Source: Ancylobacter sp. IITR112 (GTDB lineage Bacteria > Pseudomonadota > Alphaproteobacteria > Rhizobiales > Xanthobacteraceae). Taken from it: DNA of 64,000 bases. Of the stretch, positions 49,098 to 57,611 are shown piece by piece. The DNA is taken from positions 4,186,501 through 4,250,500 of the forward strand of contig NZ_JBGCUS010000001.1 of the NCBI RefSeq assembly GCF_041415945.1, in the 5' to 3' direction. Positions within the stretch are counted from its first letter, which is position 1, and each line of letters opens with the position of its first letter. Below the pieces are notes generated by a model that made no database searches, was not told where the DNA came from, and saw only the letters and a program-made list of their open reading frames with translations. The translations under genes were made by a program, and so were the position numbers.

Positions 49098-50579
49098 TCA
49101 GGCGCCGTGGGTGGCGCTGCGGCGCTCCTCCGCCCGCGCCGCCTCGGCCCGGCGCACAACGGCTTCGAGCCGTTCGCCGGGGCTGCTGGTGGCGTGACCG
49201 AGCGACAGGCTGAGCGTGCTGGCGGAATAGAACTGGTTGTTGAGCGCGGCCAGTTCGCGGATGTTTTCCATCACGGAATGGCCGACTTCGGCATCAGTGC
49301 CGGGCAGGAGGACCACGAACTCATTGCCGGCGACGCGCGCCGCGCAGTGCTGCGGGTCCACCGCCTTGGCGATGATCTCGCCGGCGCGGCGCAGCAGCAT
49401 GTCGCCTGCCGCCTGGCCAAGCTGCTCGTTGACGCGCCGCAGGCCGTTGAGATGGATCGAAATGACGGTGACCGGGAACGGCCCGCGCCGCTCCAGCCGG
49501 TTCAGTTCATCGACATAGAAGGTGCGGTTGTGGAGCTTTGTCAGCACATCGTGCCGGCCGAGATATTCTAGATAGGCTTCGGCTTTCTTGCGTGCGGTGA
49601 TGTCGGTCAGCGCCACCTGTACCAGTGACCAGTCGCCCTCATGCCCGGGTAGTACCGAAAACTGCAGATGCACATGCAGCATCTCGCCGGACAGGGTGTA
49701 GTTCACCACCTCGCGCGTGTGGAACAGCCGGCCGTTCCACAATTCGATGAGCTGCTCGCGGAAATGCCGATGCATCTCGCTGCGGAAAATCTCCGCCGTG
49801 TTCTCGACCAGCTCGGCGGTGCTGGCGGCGCCGAACATCTCAAGCGTGTGGCGATTGACCTCGATCACACGGATTTCGCTGAGACAGCGCTCGACGAATT
49901 CCGGATGCACATCGGTGAACACGCGGAAATCCTCGATGCCGCGCGAACGCAGATCGTCCATCAACTGCTTGATGGTCGAGAAATCCTCGACCCACAGCGA
50001 CACCGGCGAGTGCTGGAACAGGCCGGTCGCGTAGCGCTCGGCATTGGCGGCCTGGCGGCGCGCGGTTTCCCGCGCGGTGACATCTTCGGCGGAAAGCAGG
50101 ACGCGGCCGAGGCTCTCTTCATGACCGGGCAGGACGACGCCCTTGAGCTGGATGTCGAGCCGCTGACCGCTCAACGTGTAGTTGACCGCCTGGCTGGCGA
50201 AGCTGGTATGCCCGTCCCAGAGCTGCGACAGTTCCTCGACATGGGTGACGAGCATGTCGTCGCGGAACACCTTGTCGAGATTGGCGACGAGATGCGGCAG
50301 GCTGGTCGCCTCGAACAGGCTGAGCGTGCGCTGGTTCACCTTGAGAACCTTGATGCGCGCCGAACATTCCTTCACCCGGTCCGGGCGCCCGCGCAGATGA
50401 TCGCGCAGCGAGGTCACGCCCTCGGCCCGCCAGCGCTCGAACAGCGCGCGCACCCCGCTGAAATCCTCCAGCCACAGCGAGATCGGCGCCAGTTCGAACA
50501 TGGCCCCGTCCTCACCCCGTTCGTCGCGGGCGGCGAGACGCGGCTCCAGCGGAGACACGCTCGATTTGTTCGGCTTCAT
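49098..50579 (-). CDS. Double-PAS sensor with degenerate GGDEF domain
   Basis: A ~493-residue soluble protein. Two tandem ~145-residue PAS modules share the same internal pattern (PISLWLEDF at about residue 32, then PVSLWVEDF near 190; each ends with a VNYTLSG...VLPGHE segment). They are followed by a GGDEF-family domain (about 330-480). In that domain the metal-site stretch reads SIHLNGLRRVNEQLG where active enzymes have an Asp-rich FDLDxFKxxND pattern, and the signature is AGNEF (about 417-421) instead of GGDEF. It is thus predicted not to make c-di-GMP and may instead bind GTP or signal by protein contact. The start is uncertain: ATG 50579 or 50627. No EAL domain was seen. Confidence 0.85.
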   Translation of the reverse strand: MKPNKSSVSPLEPRLAARDERGEDGAMFELAPISLWLEDFSGVRALFERWRAEGVTSLRDHLRGRPDRVKECSARIKVLKVNQRTLSLFEATSLPHLVANLDKVFRDDMLVTHVEELSQLWDGHTSFASQAVNYTLSGQRLDIQLKGVVLPGHEESLGRVLLSAEDVTARETARRQAANAERYATGLFQHSPVSLWVEDFSTIKQLMDDLRSRGIEDFRVFTDVHPEFVERCLSEIRVIEVNRHTLEMFGAASTAELVENTAEIFRSEMHRHFREQLIELWNGRLFHTREVVNYTLSGEMLHVHLQFSVLPGHEGDWSLVQVALTDITARKKAEAYLEYLGRHDVLTKLHNRTFYVDELNRLERRGPFPVTVISIHLNGLRRVNEQLGQAAGDMLLRRAGEIIAKAVDPQHCAARVAGNEFVVLLPGTDAEVGHSVMENIRELAALNNQFYSASTLSLSLGHATSSPGERLEAVVRRAEAARAEERRSATHGA

Positions 50580-50902
50580 CGCGCGGTACCGACCGGTGTG
50601 ACGGGGAGGTTCAGGAAGCTGTGGCATGAGTAACCTGACGCATTCCGGGCCGTGGGTGGGGGTAAGATAAGGCCGATCACCCCGATTTGGCGGAATTAGG
50701 CGAGTTTCACGCGGTCTGCAACCGGCAATAATGAACAGGCGGGTGCGGAGGGCCCCCCGGCCGCCTCATCGACGCCCGTATGGCTTCCGGCCGGCCGGGG
50801 CGGCAAGGCGTGGGCGGCACCGCCGGGGCTGTACCGTCCCTCAGTATCTTATATCTTCCTATAACCGCGGAGCCCCCTCCGCGAGCCGGGTTCAGGTGTG
50901 GC

Positions 50903-52288
50903 ATGAGCGATATTGTCTGTATTTCGCCGATTGACGGTCAGGAATTGGCGCGCCGTCCGGCGGCCTCCGAGGCGGAGCTGGCGCGGGCGGTGAGCGAGGC
51001 GCGCGCGGCGCAGCGGGAATGGCGGCGGGTGCCGATCCATGAGCGCGCCGGCCATGTGCTGCGCTTTCTCGACGCCATGCTGGCGATGAACCAGGAGATC
51101 GTGCCGGAACTGGCGCAACAAATGGGCCGTCCCGTGCGCTATGGCGGCGAGTTCGGCGGCTTCGAGGAGCGGGTGCGCTATGTCGTCGACATGGCGGAGG
51201 AGGCGCTGGCGCCGGTGATCCCGCATGACGACCGGCCGGGCTTCACCCGCTACATCAAGCGCGATCCGCTCGGGATCGTACTGGTGGTGGCGCCGTGGAA
51301 CTATCCCTATCTCACCGCCGTCAATACCATCGCCCCGGCGCTGATCGCCGGCAACGCCGTGCTGCTCAAACATGCGGCGCAGACCATTCTGGTCGGCGAG
51401 CGGTTCCAGATGGCGATGGACCGCGCCGGACTGCCCAAGGGGCTGTTCGCCAATCTCGTGCTCACCCATGAGCAGACCTCGCGGCTGATCGGCGCGGGAG
51501 CGGTCGATTTTGTCAACTTCACCGGCTCGGTGGAAGGCGGGCGCGCCATCGAGCGGGCGGCAGCGGGCACATTCACCCCGCTGGGGCTGGAGCTTGGCGG
51601 CAAGGACCCCGCCTATGTGCGCGCCGATGCCGATCTTGATTTCGCGGTGGGCAATCTGGTCGACGGCGCCTTCTACAATTCCGGCCAGTGCTGCTGCGGC
51701 ATCGAGCGCATCTATGTGCATGAGAGCCTCTATGACCGCTTTGTCGACGGCTTCGTTGACCTGACCTCGCGCTATGTGCTGGGCAATCCGCTGGACGAGG
51801 CGACGACGCTGGGACCGATGGCGCAGAAGCGCTTCGCCGACCTCATTCGCGGCCAGATCCGCGAGGCGGTGGACAAGGGCGCGAAGGCCCATATCGACCC
51901 CGCCGGCTTCCCGGCGGACAAGGAGGGCACGCCCTATCTCGCGCCGCAGGTGCTGACCGGCGTCGACCACACCATGTCGGTGATGCGCGAGGAAAGTTTC
52001 GGTCCGGTGGTCGGCATCATGAAGGTGAAGGACGACGCGCAGGCGCTGGCGCTGATGAATGACAGCATTTACGGCCTCACCGCCTCGGTGTGGACAAAGG
52101 ACCTCGACGTCGCCGAGCGGCTGGGCGAGGAGATCGAGACCGGCACGGTGTTCATGAATCGCTGCGATTATCTCGATCCCGGCCTCGCCTGGACCGGGGT
52201 GAAGGACACCGGGCGCGGGGCCTCGCTCTCGCGCATCGGCTTCGAGATGCTCACGCGGCCGAAATCCTTCCATCTGCGCCACGGCTGA
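50903..52288 (+). CDS. NAD(P)-dependent aldehyde dehydrogenase
   Basis: A 461-residue ALDH-superfamily enzyme. It has the NAD-binding APWNYPY (about residues 134-140), GSVEGGRAI, the general-base Glu in LELGGKDPAYV (about residue 233) and the nucleophile in FYNSGQCCCGIERI (about 261-274), with three consecutive Cys. The GQxC register makes the middle Cys catalytic. The sequence style resembles the succinate-semialdehyde or aromatic aldehyde branch, but substrate is unassigned. The start ATG gives MSDIVCISPIDG. It is convergent with the Hsp70-like gene, and the two coding regions overlap by 38 bp at their 3' ends. Confidence 0.9.
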   Translation: MSDIVCISPIDGQELARRPAASEAELARAVSEARAAQREWRRVPIHERAGHVLRFLDAMLAMNQEIVPELAQQMGRPVRYGGEFGGFEERVRYVVDMAEEALAPVIPHDDRPGFTRYIKRDPLGIVLVVAPWNYPYLTAVNTIAPALIAGNAVLLKHAAQTILVGERFQMAMDRAGLPKGLFANLVLTHEQTSRLIGAGAVDFVNFTGSVEGGRAIERAAAGTFTPLGLELGGKDPAYVRADADLDFAVGNLVDGAFYNSGQCCCGIERIYVHESLYDRFVDGFVDLTSRYVLGNPLDEATTLGPMAQKRFADLIRGQIREAVDKGAKAHIDPAGFPADKEGTPYLAPQVLTGVDHTMSVMREESFGPVVGIMKVKDDAQALALMNDSIYGLTASVWTKDLDVAERLGEEIETGTVFMNRCDYLDPGLAWTGVKDTGRGASLSRIGFEMLTRPKSFHLRHG

Positions 52289-53537
52289 GCGGGCCGTAGC
52301 GCCGGGCGGCCTCGATGGCGAGGCCGGTGCCGACCGAGCCGAATGTGTCGCCCTCCACCACCCGCGCCTGAGGCACGGCGGCGCGGATGGCGGCGCGCAC
52401 ATGGGCGAGCCGCGTCGAGCCGCCGGTGAGGAACAGCGCGTCGATACCCCCCGCCGCCAGCCCCGCCTGAGCGAGGCAGAGGCCGACGCGGCGGGCGATG
52501 CGCTCGGCAAGCGCCTGTGTGTGGGCGACGAGTTCCGCCGGGGTCAACCCGACGGCCAGCCCGGCTTCCAGCCAGCCCAGCTCGATGCGCGTCTCTTCCG
52601 CCTCGGCAAGGGCGATCTTGGCGGCTTCCGCCTCCATCGCCAGCGTGTGGCCGCGCTGCTCCTCGATGACGCGGATCAGCCGTTCCACGCGGTGCGGCTC
52701 GGCCGCCTCGCGCCGCACCTCGTGAAGCTCGCGCAGGGTCTTCTGGGTGTAGAGCCTGTTGATGCTCGACCAGGTCGCGAGTTCATGGAAATAGCCGCTC
52801 GGCACGTCGCGGCCGGCCCGCTTCATCGGGCTGCGGAAGCCGAGCAGCGGCATCAGCGTGCCAAGGCTGAGGGTGCGGTCGAAATCGGTGCCGCCGATGC
52901 GCACGCCGTCATTGGCGAGGATGTCGTCGCTGCGATCCGCCCGCGCCCGGCGGGCGGGGCCGAGCCTGACGATGGAGAAATCCGAGGTGCCGCCGCCAAT
53001 ATCGGCGATGAGCGCGATTTCCTCGGCCTTTGTCTGCTGCTCATAATCGAGCGCGGCGGCGATGGGCTCGAACTGGGTGGAGACCTCGGCGAAGCCGATG
53101 TCCGCGGCGATGGCGCGCAGCGTGTCCTCGGCCTTGGCATTCGCCGCTGCGTCGTCGTCGACGAAGAATACCGGCCGCCCGAGCACGACGTGGGTGAGCG
53201 CGGCGCCGGCATCAGCTTGCGCCCGCGTCTTCACCACGGTGAGATAGTCGGCGATCACCTCGCGAAAGCCGATGGCGCGCCGTCCGATCTGCGTCTTTTC
53301 TTCGATCAGCGCGCTGCCCAGAACCGCCTTGAGCGCACGCATCAGCCGCCCGTCATCGCCCTCGACATAGCGCGCCAAAGCGGTGCGGCCGATGGCGAGA
53401 TGGCCCTGCCGGTCGTAGAACACGGCGCTCGGCACGGTGGTCTTGTCCGCTTCCAGCGCGGCAAGGACCGGCCCGCCGTCGCGCCAGAAGGCGAGGGTGG
53501 TGTTGGAGGTGCCGAAATCGAGGCCGCACGACATCAT
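52251..53537 (-). CDS. yegD: Hsp70-family protein (YegD-like)
   Basis: A 428-residue actin-fold chaperone-like protein of the YegD group. The phosphate-1 loop is CGLDFGTSNTTLAFW (about residues 4-18), the second VLGRPVFFVDD, the phosphate-2 ADIGGGTSDFSIV (about 188-200), and the adenosine region FLTGGSTRLAHVR (about 377-389). It lacks the DnaK substrate-binding domain, so it is an ATPase without the usual peptide lid. The function of YegD is unknown. An ATG pair occurs at the start; GGGAG 6 nt upstream favours the first (53537). The 3' end overlaps the convergent aldehyde dehydrogenase gene by 38 bp. Confidence 0.9.
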   Translation of the reverse strand: MMSCGLDFGTSNTTLAFWRDGGPVLAALEADKTTVPSAVFYDRQGHLAIGRTALARYVEGDDGRLMRALKAVLGSALIEEKTQIGRRAIGFREVIADYLTVVKTRAQADAGAALTHVVLGRPVFFVDDDAAANAKAEDTLRAIAADIGFAEVSTQFEPIAAALDYEQQTKAEEIALIADIGGGTSDFSIVRLGPARRARADRSDDILANDGVRIGGTDFDRTLSLGTLMPLLGFRSPMKRAGRDVPSGYFHELATWSSINRLYTQKTLRELHEVRREAAEPHRVERLIRVIEEQRGHTLAMEAEAAKIALAEAEETRIELGWLEAGLAVGLTPAELVAHTQALAERIARRVGLCLAQAGLAAGGIDALFLTGGSTRLAHVRAAIRAAVPQARVVEGDTFGSVGTGLAIEAARRYGPLSRGADGRISAA

Positions 53538-53663
53538 GGGAAGGCTCCCGCCGGAAGGGGCGCCTTCCCTAGAGGCTTCGCCCGCCCGCTTCAACTGACA
53601 TGATGTTGACGCCGCCGGCCGGAGAGGCCACAGCTTGACGACACTCGGGGAGAAAGCCGCGCC

Positions 53664-53756
53664 ATGACCTTGCACAATTGGACGATGAAGCACTCGATCG
53701 CCGTGGTGGTCATCACGCTGGTGGCTGTCGGCGCCTTCCTGTTTAGCTGGACCTGA
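53664..53756 (+). CDS. 30-residue single-pass membrane peptide
   Basis: A short frame with ATG, a weak GGGGAGA site 9-10 nt upstream, and a product of polar N-terminus (MTLHNWTMKH) plus one hydrophobic helix (SIAVVVITLVAVGAFLFSWT). It lies in an otherwise empty gap divergent from the Hsp70-like gene and upstream of exoD. Small single-helix proteins of this type are common but unannotated. No family match can be claimed; translation is unproven. Confidence 0.45.
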   Translation: MTLHNWTMKHSIAVVVITLVAVGAFLFSWT

Positions 53757-53924
53757 CGCCCGCCGCCGCTGTGCGGCCACGGGCGTGCAGACCGGGTTCT
53801 GGCCCAGGTTCTGGCCAATGTCACATTCCGTGCCTATGTGAAGGCCTGGGCCCGATCGGGGCCTGATCCGACGGGCGCCGCGTGCGTTCCCGGTCGCCGG
53901 TTTCCGGGAGGAGTGTCGCCCGCC

Positions 53925-54587
53925 GTGCTGTCTCTACCGCCTACCGACGAGCGTGCCGACGCGCAGCCGAGCGCCGAGCCGGATGCGACGCTTCGCCTCT
54001 CCGAGGTGCTGAATGGCATTGCGGCGGACGAGACGCGCGAGCGCATCGCCGTGGGCGACCTGCTGAAGGTGATGCAGGAGCGGGCCTTCGGGCCGCTGAT
54101 GCTGATCTTCGCCCTGCCCAATGTGCTGCCGACCCCGCCCGGCACCTCCTCTGTGCTCGGCGCGCCGCTGGTGTTTCTCACCGCGCAGCTTGCGCTGGGC
54201 TGGTCGCCCTGGCTGCCGCCGCTCATCGCCCGCCGCTCCATCGCCCGCAAGGACTTCGCCGTGTTCGTCGGCAAGGCGACGCCCTGGCTCGCCCGCGCGG
54301 AAAAGCTGCTGCGGCCGAGGCTTGGCACGCTGGCGCATCCGCCGGCGGAGAACATCGTCGGCGTGATGTGCTTCGTGCTGGCACTGATTCTGGTGCTGCC
54401 GATCCCGCTCGGCAACATGCTGCCGGCGCTGGCGATCAGCGTGCTCGCGCTCGGCATTCTGGAGCGCGACGGCGTATGGATTCTGGCCGGCATGGGCATC
54501 GCCGTCGCCTCGCTCGGCGTCGTTTCCGGCGTGATCTGGGCCTTCATCAAGGCCGGCCTGTACCTGCTGCACCAGCTCATCGCCTGA
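53925..54587 (+). CDS. ExoD family protein
   Basis: A ~220-residue membrane protein of the ExoD family, named from a Sinorhizobium gene affecting exopolysaccharide and alkaline tolerance. It shows LKVMQERAFGPLMLIFALPNVLPTPPGTSSVLGAPL (about residues 41-76), AQLALGWSPWLPP and a C-terminal helix pair. It has about four to five hydrophobic segments. The start is unclear: I chose GTG 53925 with GGGAGGAG 11 nt upstream; an ATG at 53838 would add 29 residues without a visible ribosome-binding site. It is convergent with a 70-residue protein gene. Precise role unknown in the family. Confidence 0.82.
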   Translation: MLSLPPTDERADAQPSAEPDATLRLSEVLNGIAADETRERIAVGDLLKVMQERAFGPLMLIFALPNVLPTPPGTSSVLGAPLVFLTAQLALGWSPWLPPLIARRSIARKDFAVFVGKATPWLARAEKLLRPRLGTLAHPPAENIVGVMCFVLALILVLPIPLGNMLPALAISVLALGILERDGVWILAGMGIAVASLGVVSGVIWAFIKAGLYLLHQLIA

Positions 54588-54608
54588 GCCGCCGGCCATC
54601 CGGTCGGG

Positions 54609-54821
54609 TCAGCCCTGGGCGCGGGCTGCTTCCAGCGCGCGGGTCAGCATGTCCAGGCACTCATGCGCCTGCTCCTGCCCGCTCACATCGCCGCGCAGCC
54701 GGAAGGCGATGTCGCGCAGGTCGCGTATGGCCACGTCGACGGCGGTGATGAGGTCAAGGTCGAGCGCGTCCTCGCTCTCGGGTGCAGCGACGCGGACGGG
54801 GAACGGAACGACGTTACTCAT
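54609..54821 (-). CDS. Small conserved hypothetical protein
   Basis: A 70-residue, mostly helical, acidic soluble protein (MSNVVPFPVRVAAPESEDAL, then ITAVDVAIRDLRDIAFRL and ECLDMLTRALEAARAQG). The N-terminal MSNVVPFPxR pattern is common in small uncharacterised alphaproteobacterial proteins. I do not recognise a function. It is convergent with exoD and has its promoter in the 236-bp region upstream, which it shares with the DUF983 gene. Confidence 0.65.
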   Translation of the reverse strand: MSNVVPFPVRVAAPESEDALDLDLITAVDVAIRDLRDIAFRLRGDVSGQEQAHECLDMLTRALEAARAQG

Positions 54822-54958
54822 GCGACTTCAGGACTCGTGTTCGGGCGAATCGCCTTGGCGTTTATCCCCCGAAACATGCACGCAATTGGTTAATGACCCG
54901 CTCTCGGGTACCGGCTGGAGCCTATGAATGCCGTGAGGAGAGGATATACAGTCAAGAT

Positions 54959-54992
54959 GCATACAATATGATATTGTATTGACATTGTATGC
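54959..54992. promoter_or_regulatory. Nested palindromes in the DUF983 promoter region
   Basis: ATACAATAT-G-ATATTGTAT (54961-54979) is a perfect 19-bp palindrome. The left half also forms a second dyad with a further half-site: GCATACAAT (54959-54967) pairs with ATTGTATGC (54984-54992). The AT content contrasts strongly with the surroundings. This layout suggests a dimer or tetramer operator with three half-sites, possibly overlapping the -35/-10 region. The regulator is unknown. Confidence 0.6.
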
Positions 54993-55057
54993 GCTGCTTC
55001 TATTTCTTGACTGCAACGTCGCGTGCCGCCGGTGCGTGGGCGTGCAGGAGTGCCGCC

Positions 55058-55540
55058 ATGTCCTTCCGTGCTTCCCCCGTTCGTGCGTCCACCGTGCCGA
55101 TGTCTTCCGTCCGCCTGCCCTCCGTGCCAGTGGCCGACCGCCATTATCCCAGGCTCTCGCCCTTCCAGTGCGGCATGCGCGGCTGCTGCCCGCGCTGCGG
55201 TCAAGGCCGGCTGTTTGACGGCTTTCTCAAGCTGGCGCCCGGCTGCGAGGCCTGCGGGCTGGACTATTCCTTCGCCGATCCGGCGGACGGTCCGGCCTTC
55301 TTCGTCATCTGCTTCGTCTGCGTGCCGGCGGTGATCTTCGGCCTGTGGCTGGAAGTGGCGTTCCAGGCACCCTATTGGGTGCATCTGGTCACAACCCTGC
55401 CGGTGCTGCTCCTTACCTGCATCCCGCCGCTGCGCCCGCTCAAGGGTTGGCTGGTGGCGAGCCAGTATTACTACAAGGCCGAAGAGGGGCGCCTCGTCAC
55501 ATCCGAGTCGCCCGAACCCGGCGCCGCCGCTCGCGACTGA
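55058..55540 (+). CDS. DUF983 family membrane protein
   Basis: A 160-residue protein of the DUF983 family, common in alphaproteobacteria. A zinc-ribbon-like segment (GCCPRCGQGRLFDGFLKLAPGCEACGLDYSFADPADGPAFF, with two CxxC pairs) spans about residues 46-86. Two transmembrane helices follow (VICFVCVPAVIFGLWLEV, HLVTTLPVLLLTCIPPLRP). DUF983 genes are often near cytochrome oxidase assembly genes elsewhere, but none is present here. The start ATG has AGGAG 7 nt upstream. It is convergent with the deacetylase gene, with 8 bp between stops. It is the only gene under the nested-palindrome promoter. Confidence 0.87.
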   Translation: MSFRASPVRASTVPMSSVRLPSVPVADRHYPRLSPFQCGMRGCCPRCGQGRLFDGFLKLAPGCEACGLDYSFADPADGPAFFVICFVCVPAVIFGLWLEVAFQAPYWVHLVTTLPVLLLTCIPPLRPLKGWLVASQYYYKAEEGRLVTSESPEPGAAARD

Positions 55541-55548
55541 CGCTTCCG

Positions 55549-56451
55549 CTATCTGATCGGCGCCGGCGCGGTCTCGTGGAAGCGGGCGGGGCGGACGCCG
55601 GCGCGTTCCAGATCCTCGCCACAGGCCTCGGAGCGGAAATAGGCGAGTTCGCGCTCGCGCGGCTCCAAGAGCGGGTCGAGCCGGCGCAACTCGTCATCGA
55701 CGCGGCCGGGATGGCAATGCACCAGCACCCGCTCGCCGGGGCCGGCAAGGCTGGCCCGGAACACCTCGCGATAAGGCGGGGTGTCGGTGAAACCGTAAAG
55801 GCCACGAAAACTGTCATTGCTGGCGATGCCGGCCTTGGCCGCACGCGGGGCGCTGCCAGAGGCGAGGGTGCCGACGATGAGCGCCTTGCGCAGGCCGAGC
55901 CGGCGCCGGTGCGCCCAGGCGAGGGGCTCGGTGCAGTTGCGCAGCCAGGGCGGGCGCGCGCCGTAGCGCGCCACCAGCTCAGCGATGAGGATGCCGCGCA
56001 CACCCGGCAGCGCATGGGCATGCTGGTGCCCGTCAATGAAATCGGGCGGCGCGCCCCATTCGTCCTCGAAGGCGTCGAGCTGGGCGCGCAATTCGTCCCG
56101 CAGCGCCTGTTGCGGCAGGGCTCCGGCTACCGCCCGCAGCACCAAATGGCCGATCTCCGGCAGGCGCCCGTCCTGCGCCAGCCCCCTGGCCGGGGAGAGG
56201 GCCCGCTGGCCGGTGAGGGTGAAATGCAGGCCGATATCGGCGGGATGGCGCGCCACCAGCGCCTTGAGCCCGGCAGCCCGCCGCTTCCAGCCCGGTAGTC
56301 CGGTCATCGCGCCGGTGGCGGAGAGCCGGCCGTGCTCGATCAGTTCCTCGATCGCGGTGCTGACGCCATCGCTCAGCCCGTAATCGTCGGCGCAGATGAC
56401 AATCGGTTTCAGAATGCTTCCCCTCGTGCCGCTGACAAACAAAAATCGCAA
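55549..56451 (-). CDS. ChbG/HpnK-type carbohydrate deacetylase
   Basis: A ~300-residue YdjC/ChbG/HpnK-family deacetylase. The metal and catalytic region ICADDYGLSDGV is at about residues 19-30, the ADIGLHFTLTGQ histidine region at 71-82, IDGHQHAHALPG at about 139-150, and VHCHPGRVDDELR near the C-terminus. Members remove N-acetyl groups from chito-oligosaccharides or hopanoid- and lipid-linked sugars. The start is TTG at 56451; a rare ATT or CTG start near the ICADD motif with GAGGGG upstream is possible, since no ATG is close. It is divergent from a GtrB-like glycosyltransferase, which makes a lipid-linked sugar its plausible substrate. Confidence 0.85.
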   Translation of the reverse strand: MRFLFVSGTRGSILKPIVICADDYGLSDGVSTAIEELIEHGRLSATGAMTGLPGWKRRAAGLKALVARHPADIGLHFTLTGQRALSPARGLAQDGRLPEIGHLVLRAVAGALPQQALRDELRAQLDAFEDEWGAPPDFIDGHQHAHALPGVRGILIAELVARYGARPPWLRNCTEPLAWAHRRRLGLRKALIVGTLASGSAPRAAKAGIASNDSFRGLYGFTDTPPYREVFRASLAGPGERVLVHCHPGRVDDELRRLDPLLEPRERELAYFRSEACGEDLERAGVRPARFHETAPAPIR

Positions 56452-56576
56452 TCGGTGCCTACCTCAATGCAAGCCTCGCGAAAGTCAGCGTGTATTTACT
56501 GTGGGTAAGGCGATTACCTCAGGTAAACATCGCCGGCAACGGGGTCGCAATCAAGTAAAATCAGCTTGAAATCATC

Positions 56577-57611
56577 ATGACAGCTTCTCCTAGGTGGCCG
56601 AGCCTGATCTCGATCGTGGTGCCGGTGTATAATGAGGCGCGCTGCCTGGCGGCGCTGCACGCGCGGCTATGCGCGGTGCTCGACGCCTATCCCGGCCTGC
56701 AGCGGGAGTTCGTCTTCGTCGACGATGGCAGCCGGGACGGCAGCTTCGAGCTGCTGGCGGCGCTGGGCGCGCAGGATCCCGCCATCAAGGCGCTGCGCTT
56801 CGCCCGCAATTTCGGCAAGGAATCGGCGATGGCGGCCGGGCTGCGGGCGGCGGTGGGCGACATCGTGGTGCTGATGGATTCCGACCTGCAGCACCCGCCG
56901 GAGGTCATCCCCGAAATGATCGAACGCTGGCGAACCGGCGCGCAGATGGTGACGGCCGTGCGCCGTTCGCGCCATACCGATCCCTTGGGGCGGCGCCTGT
57001 TCTCGCGCGGCTTCTATCATTTCTTCCACGCGCTCTGCGAGGTCGAAATCCCGGAAGGGGCGGGCGATTTCCGCCTGTTCGACCGCCGCGTGGTCGACGC
57101 CATCAACGCCCTGCCCGAGCGCAACCGCTTCATGAAGGGCATCACCAGTTGGGTCGGCTTCCGCCAGGAGGAGGTCGATTTCGAAGTGGCCGAACGCGCG
57201 GGCGGGGTGAGTTCGTTCAACACGCTGCGGCTGCTGCGCTATGCCGTCGACGGGCTGTCCTCCTTCTCCATGGTGCCGCTGCGTGTGTGGTCGCTGGCCG
57301 GCGTGATACTGGCCGGCATTTCGGGCCTTTACGGCCTGTATTTGCTGGGCGAAACGCTGGTCTACGGGGTGCGCACCCCGGGCTTCCCGACTATCATGGT
57401 CAGCCTGCTGTTCGTCTCCGGGGTGCAATTGATCAGCCTGGGCGTCATTGGCGAATATGTCGGGCGCATCTTCACCGAGGTGAAGCGCCGGCCGCTCTAC
57501 CTCATTGCCGACGAGATCGGTTTCGCTCCGCCCACCGCCTTGCCGGCGGCTGCGCTGCGGGCCGAGATGCGGACGGCGCCCGCTTTGGTGCCCGAGGGTT
57601 TTGCTTCGTGA
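56577..57611 (+). CDS. GtrB-like polyprenyl-phosphate glycosyltransferase (GT2)
   Basis: A 344-residue membrane-anchored family-2 glycosyltransferase. The catalytic domain has SIVVPVYNEARCL (about residues 12-24), the nucleotide-sugar VFVDDGSRDGS (about 47-57), VLMDSDLQHPPEVI (about 96-109) and the acceptor-loop RNRFMKGITSWVGFRQ. Two C-terminal transmembrane helices follow (about 240-262 and 275-300). GtrB/ArnC/DPM1-type enzymes load one sugar onto undecaprenyl or a similar phosphate at the cytoplasmic face. It is translationally coupled (GTGA overlap) to a large membrane glycosyltransferase and followed by gtrA, completing a GtrA/GtrB/GtrC-like set. Confidence 0.92.
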   Translation: MTASPRWPSLISIVVPVYNEARCLAALHARLCAVLDAYPGLQREFVFVDDGSRDGSFELLAALGAQDPAIKALRFARNFGKESAMAAGLRAAVGDIVVLMDSDLQHPPEVIPEMIERWRTGAQMVTAVRRSRHTDPLGRRLFSRGFYHFFHALCEVEIPEGAGDFRLFDRRVVDAINALPERNRFMKGITSWVGFRQEEVDFEVAERAGGVSSFNTLRLLRYAVDGLSSFSMVPLRVWSLAGVILAGISGLYGLYLLGETLVYGVRTPGFPTIMVSLLFVSGVQLISLGVIGEYVGRIFTEVKRRPLYLIADEIGFAPPTALPAAALRAEMRTAPALVPEGFAS

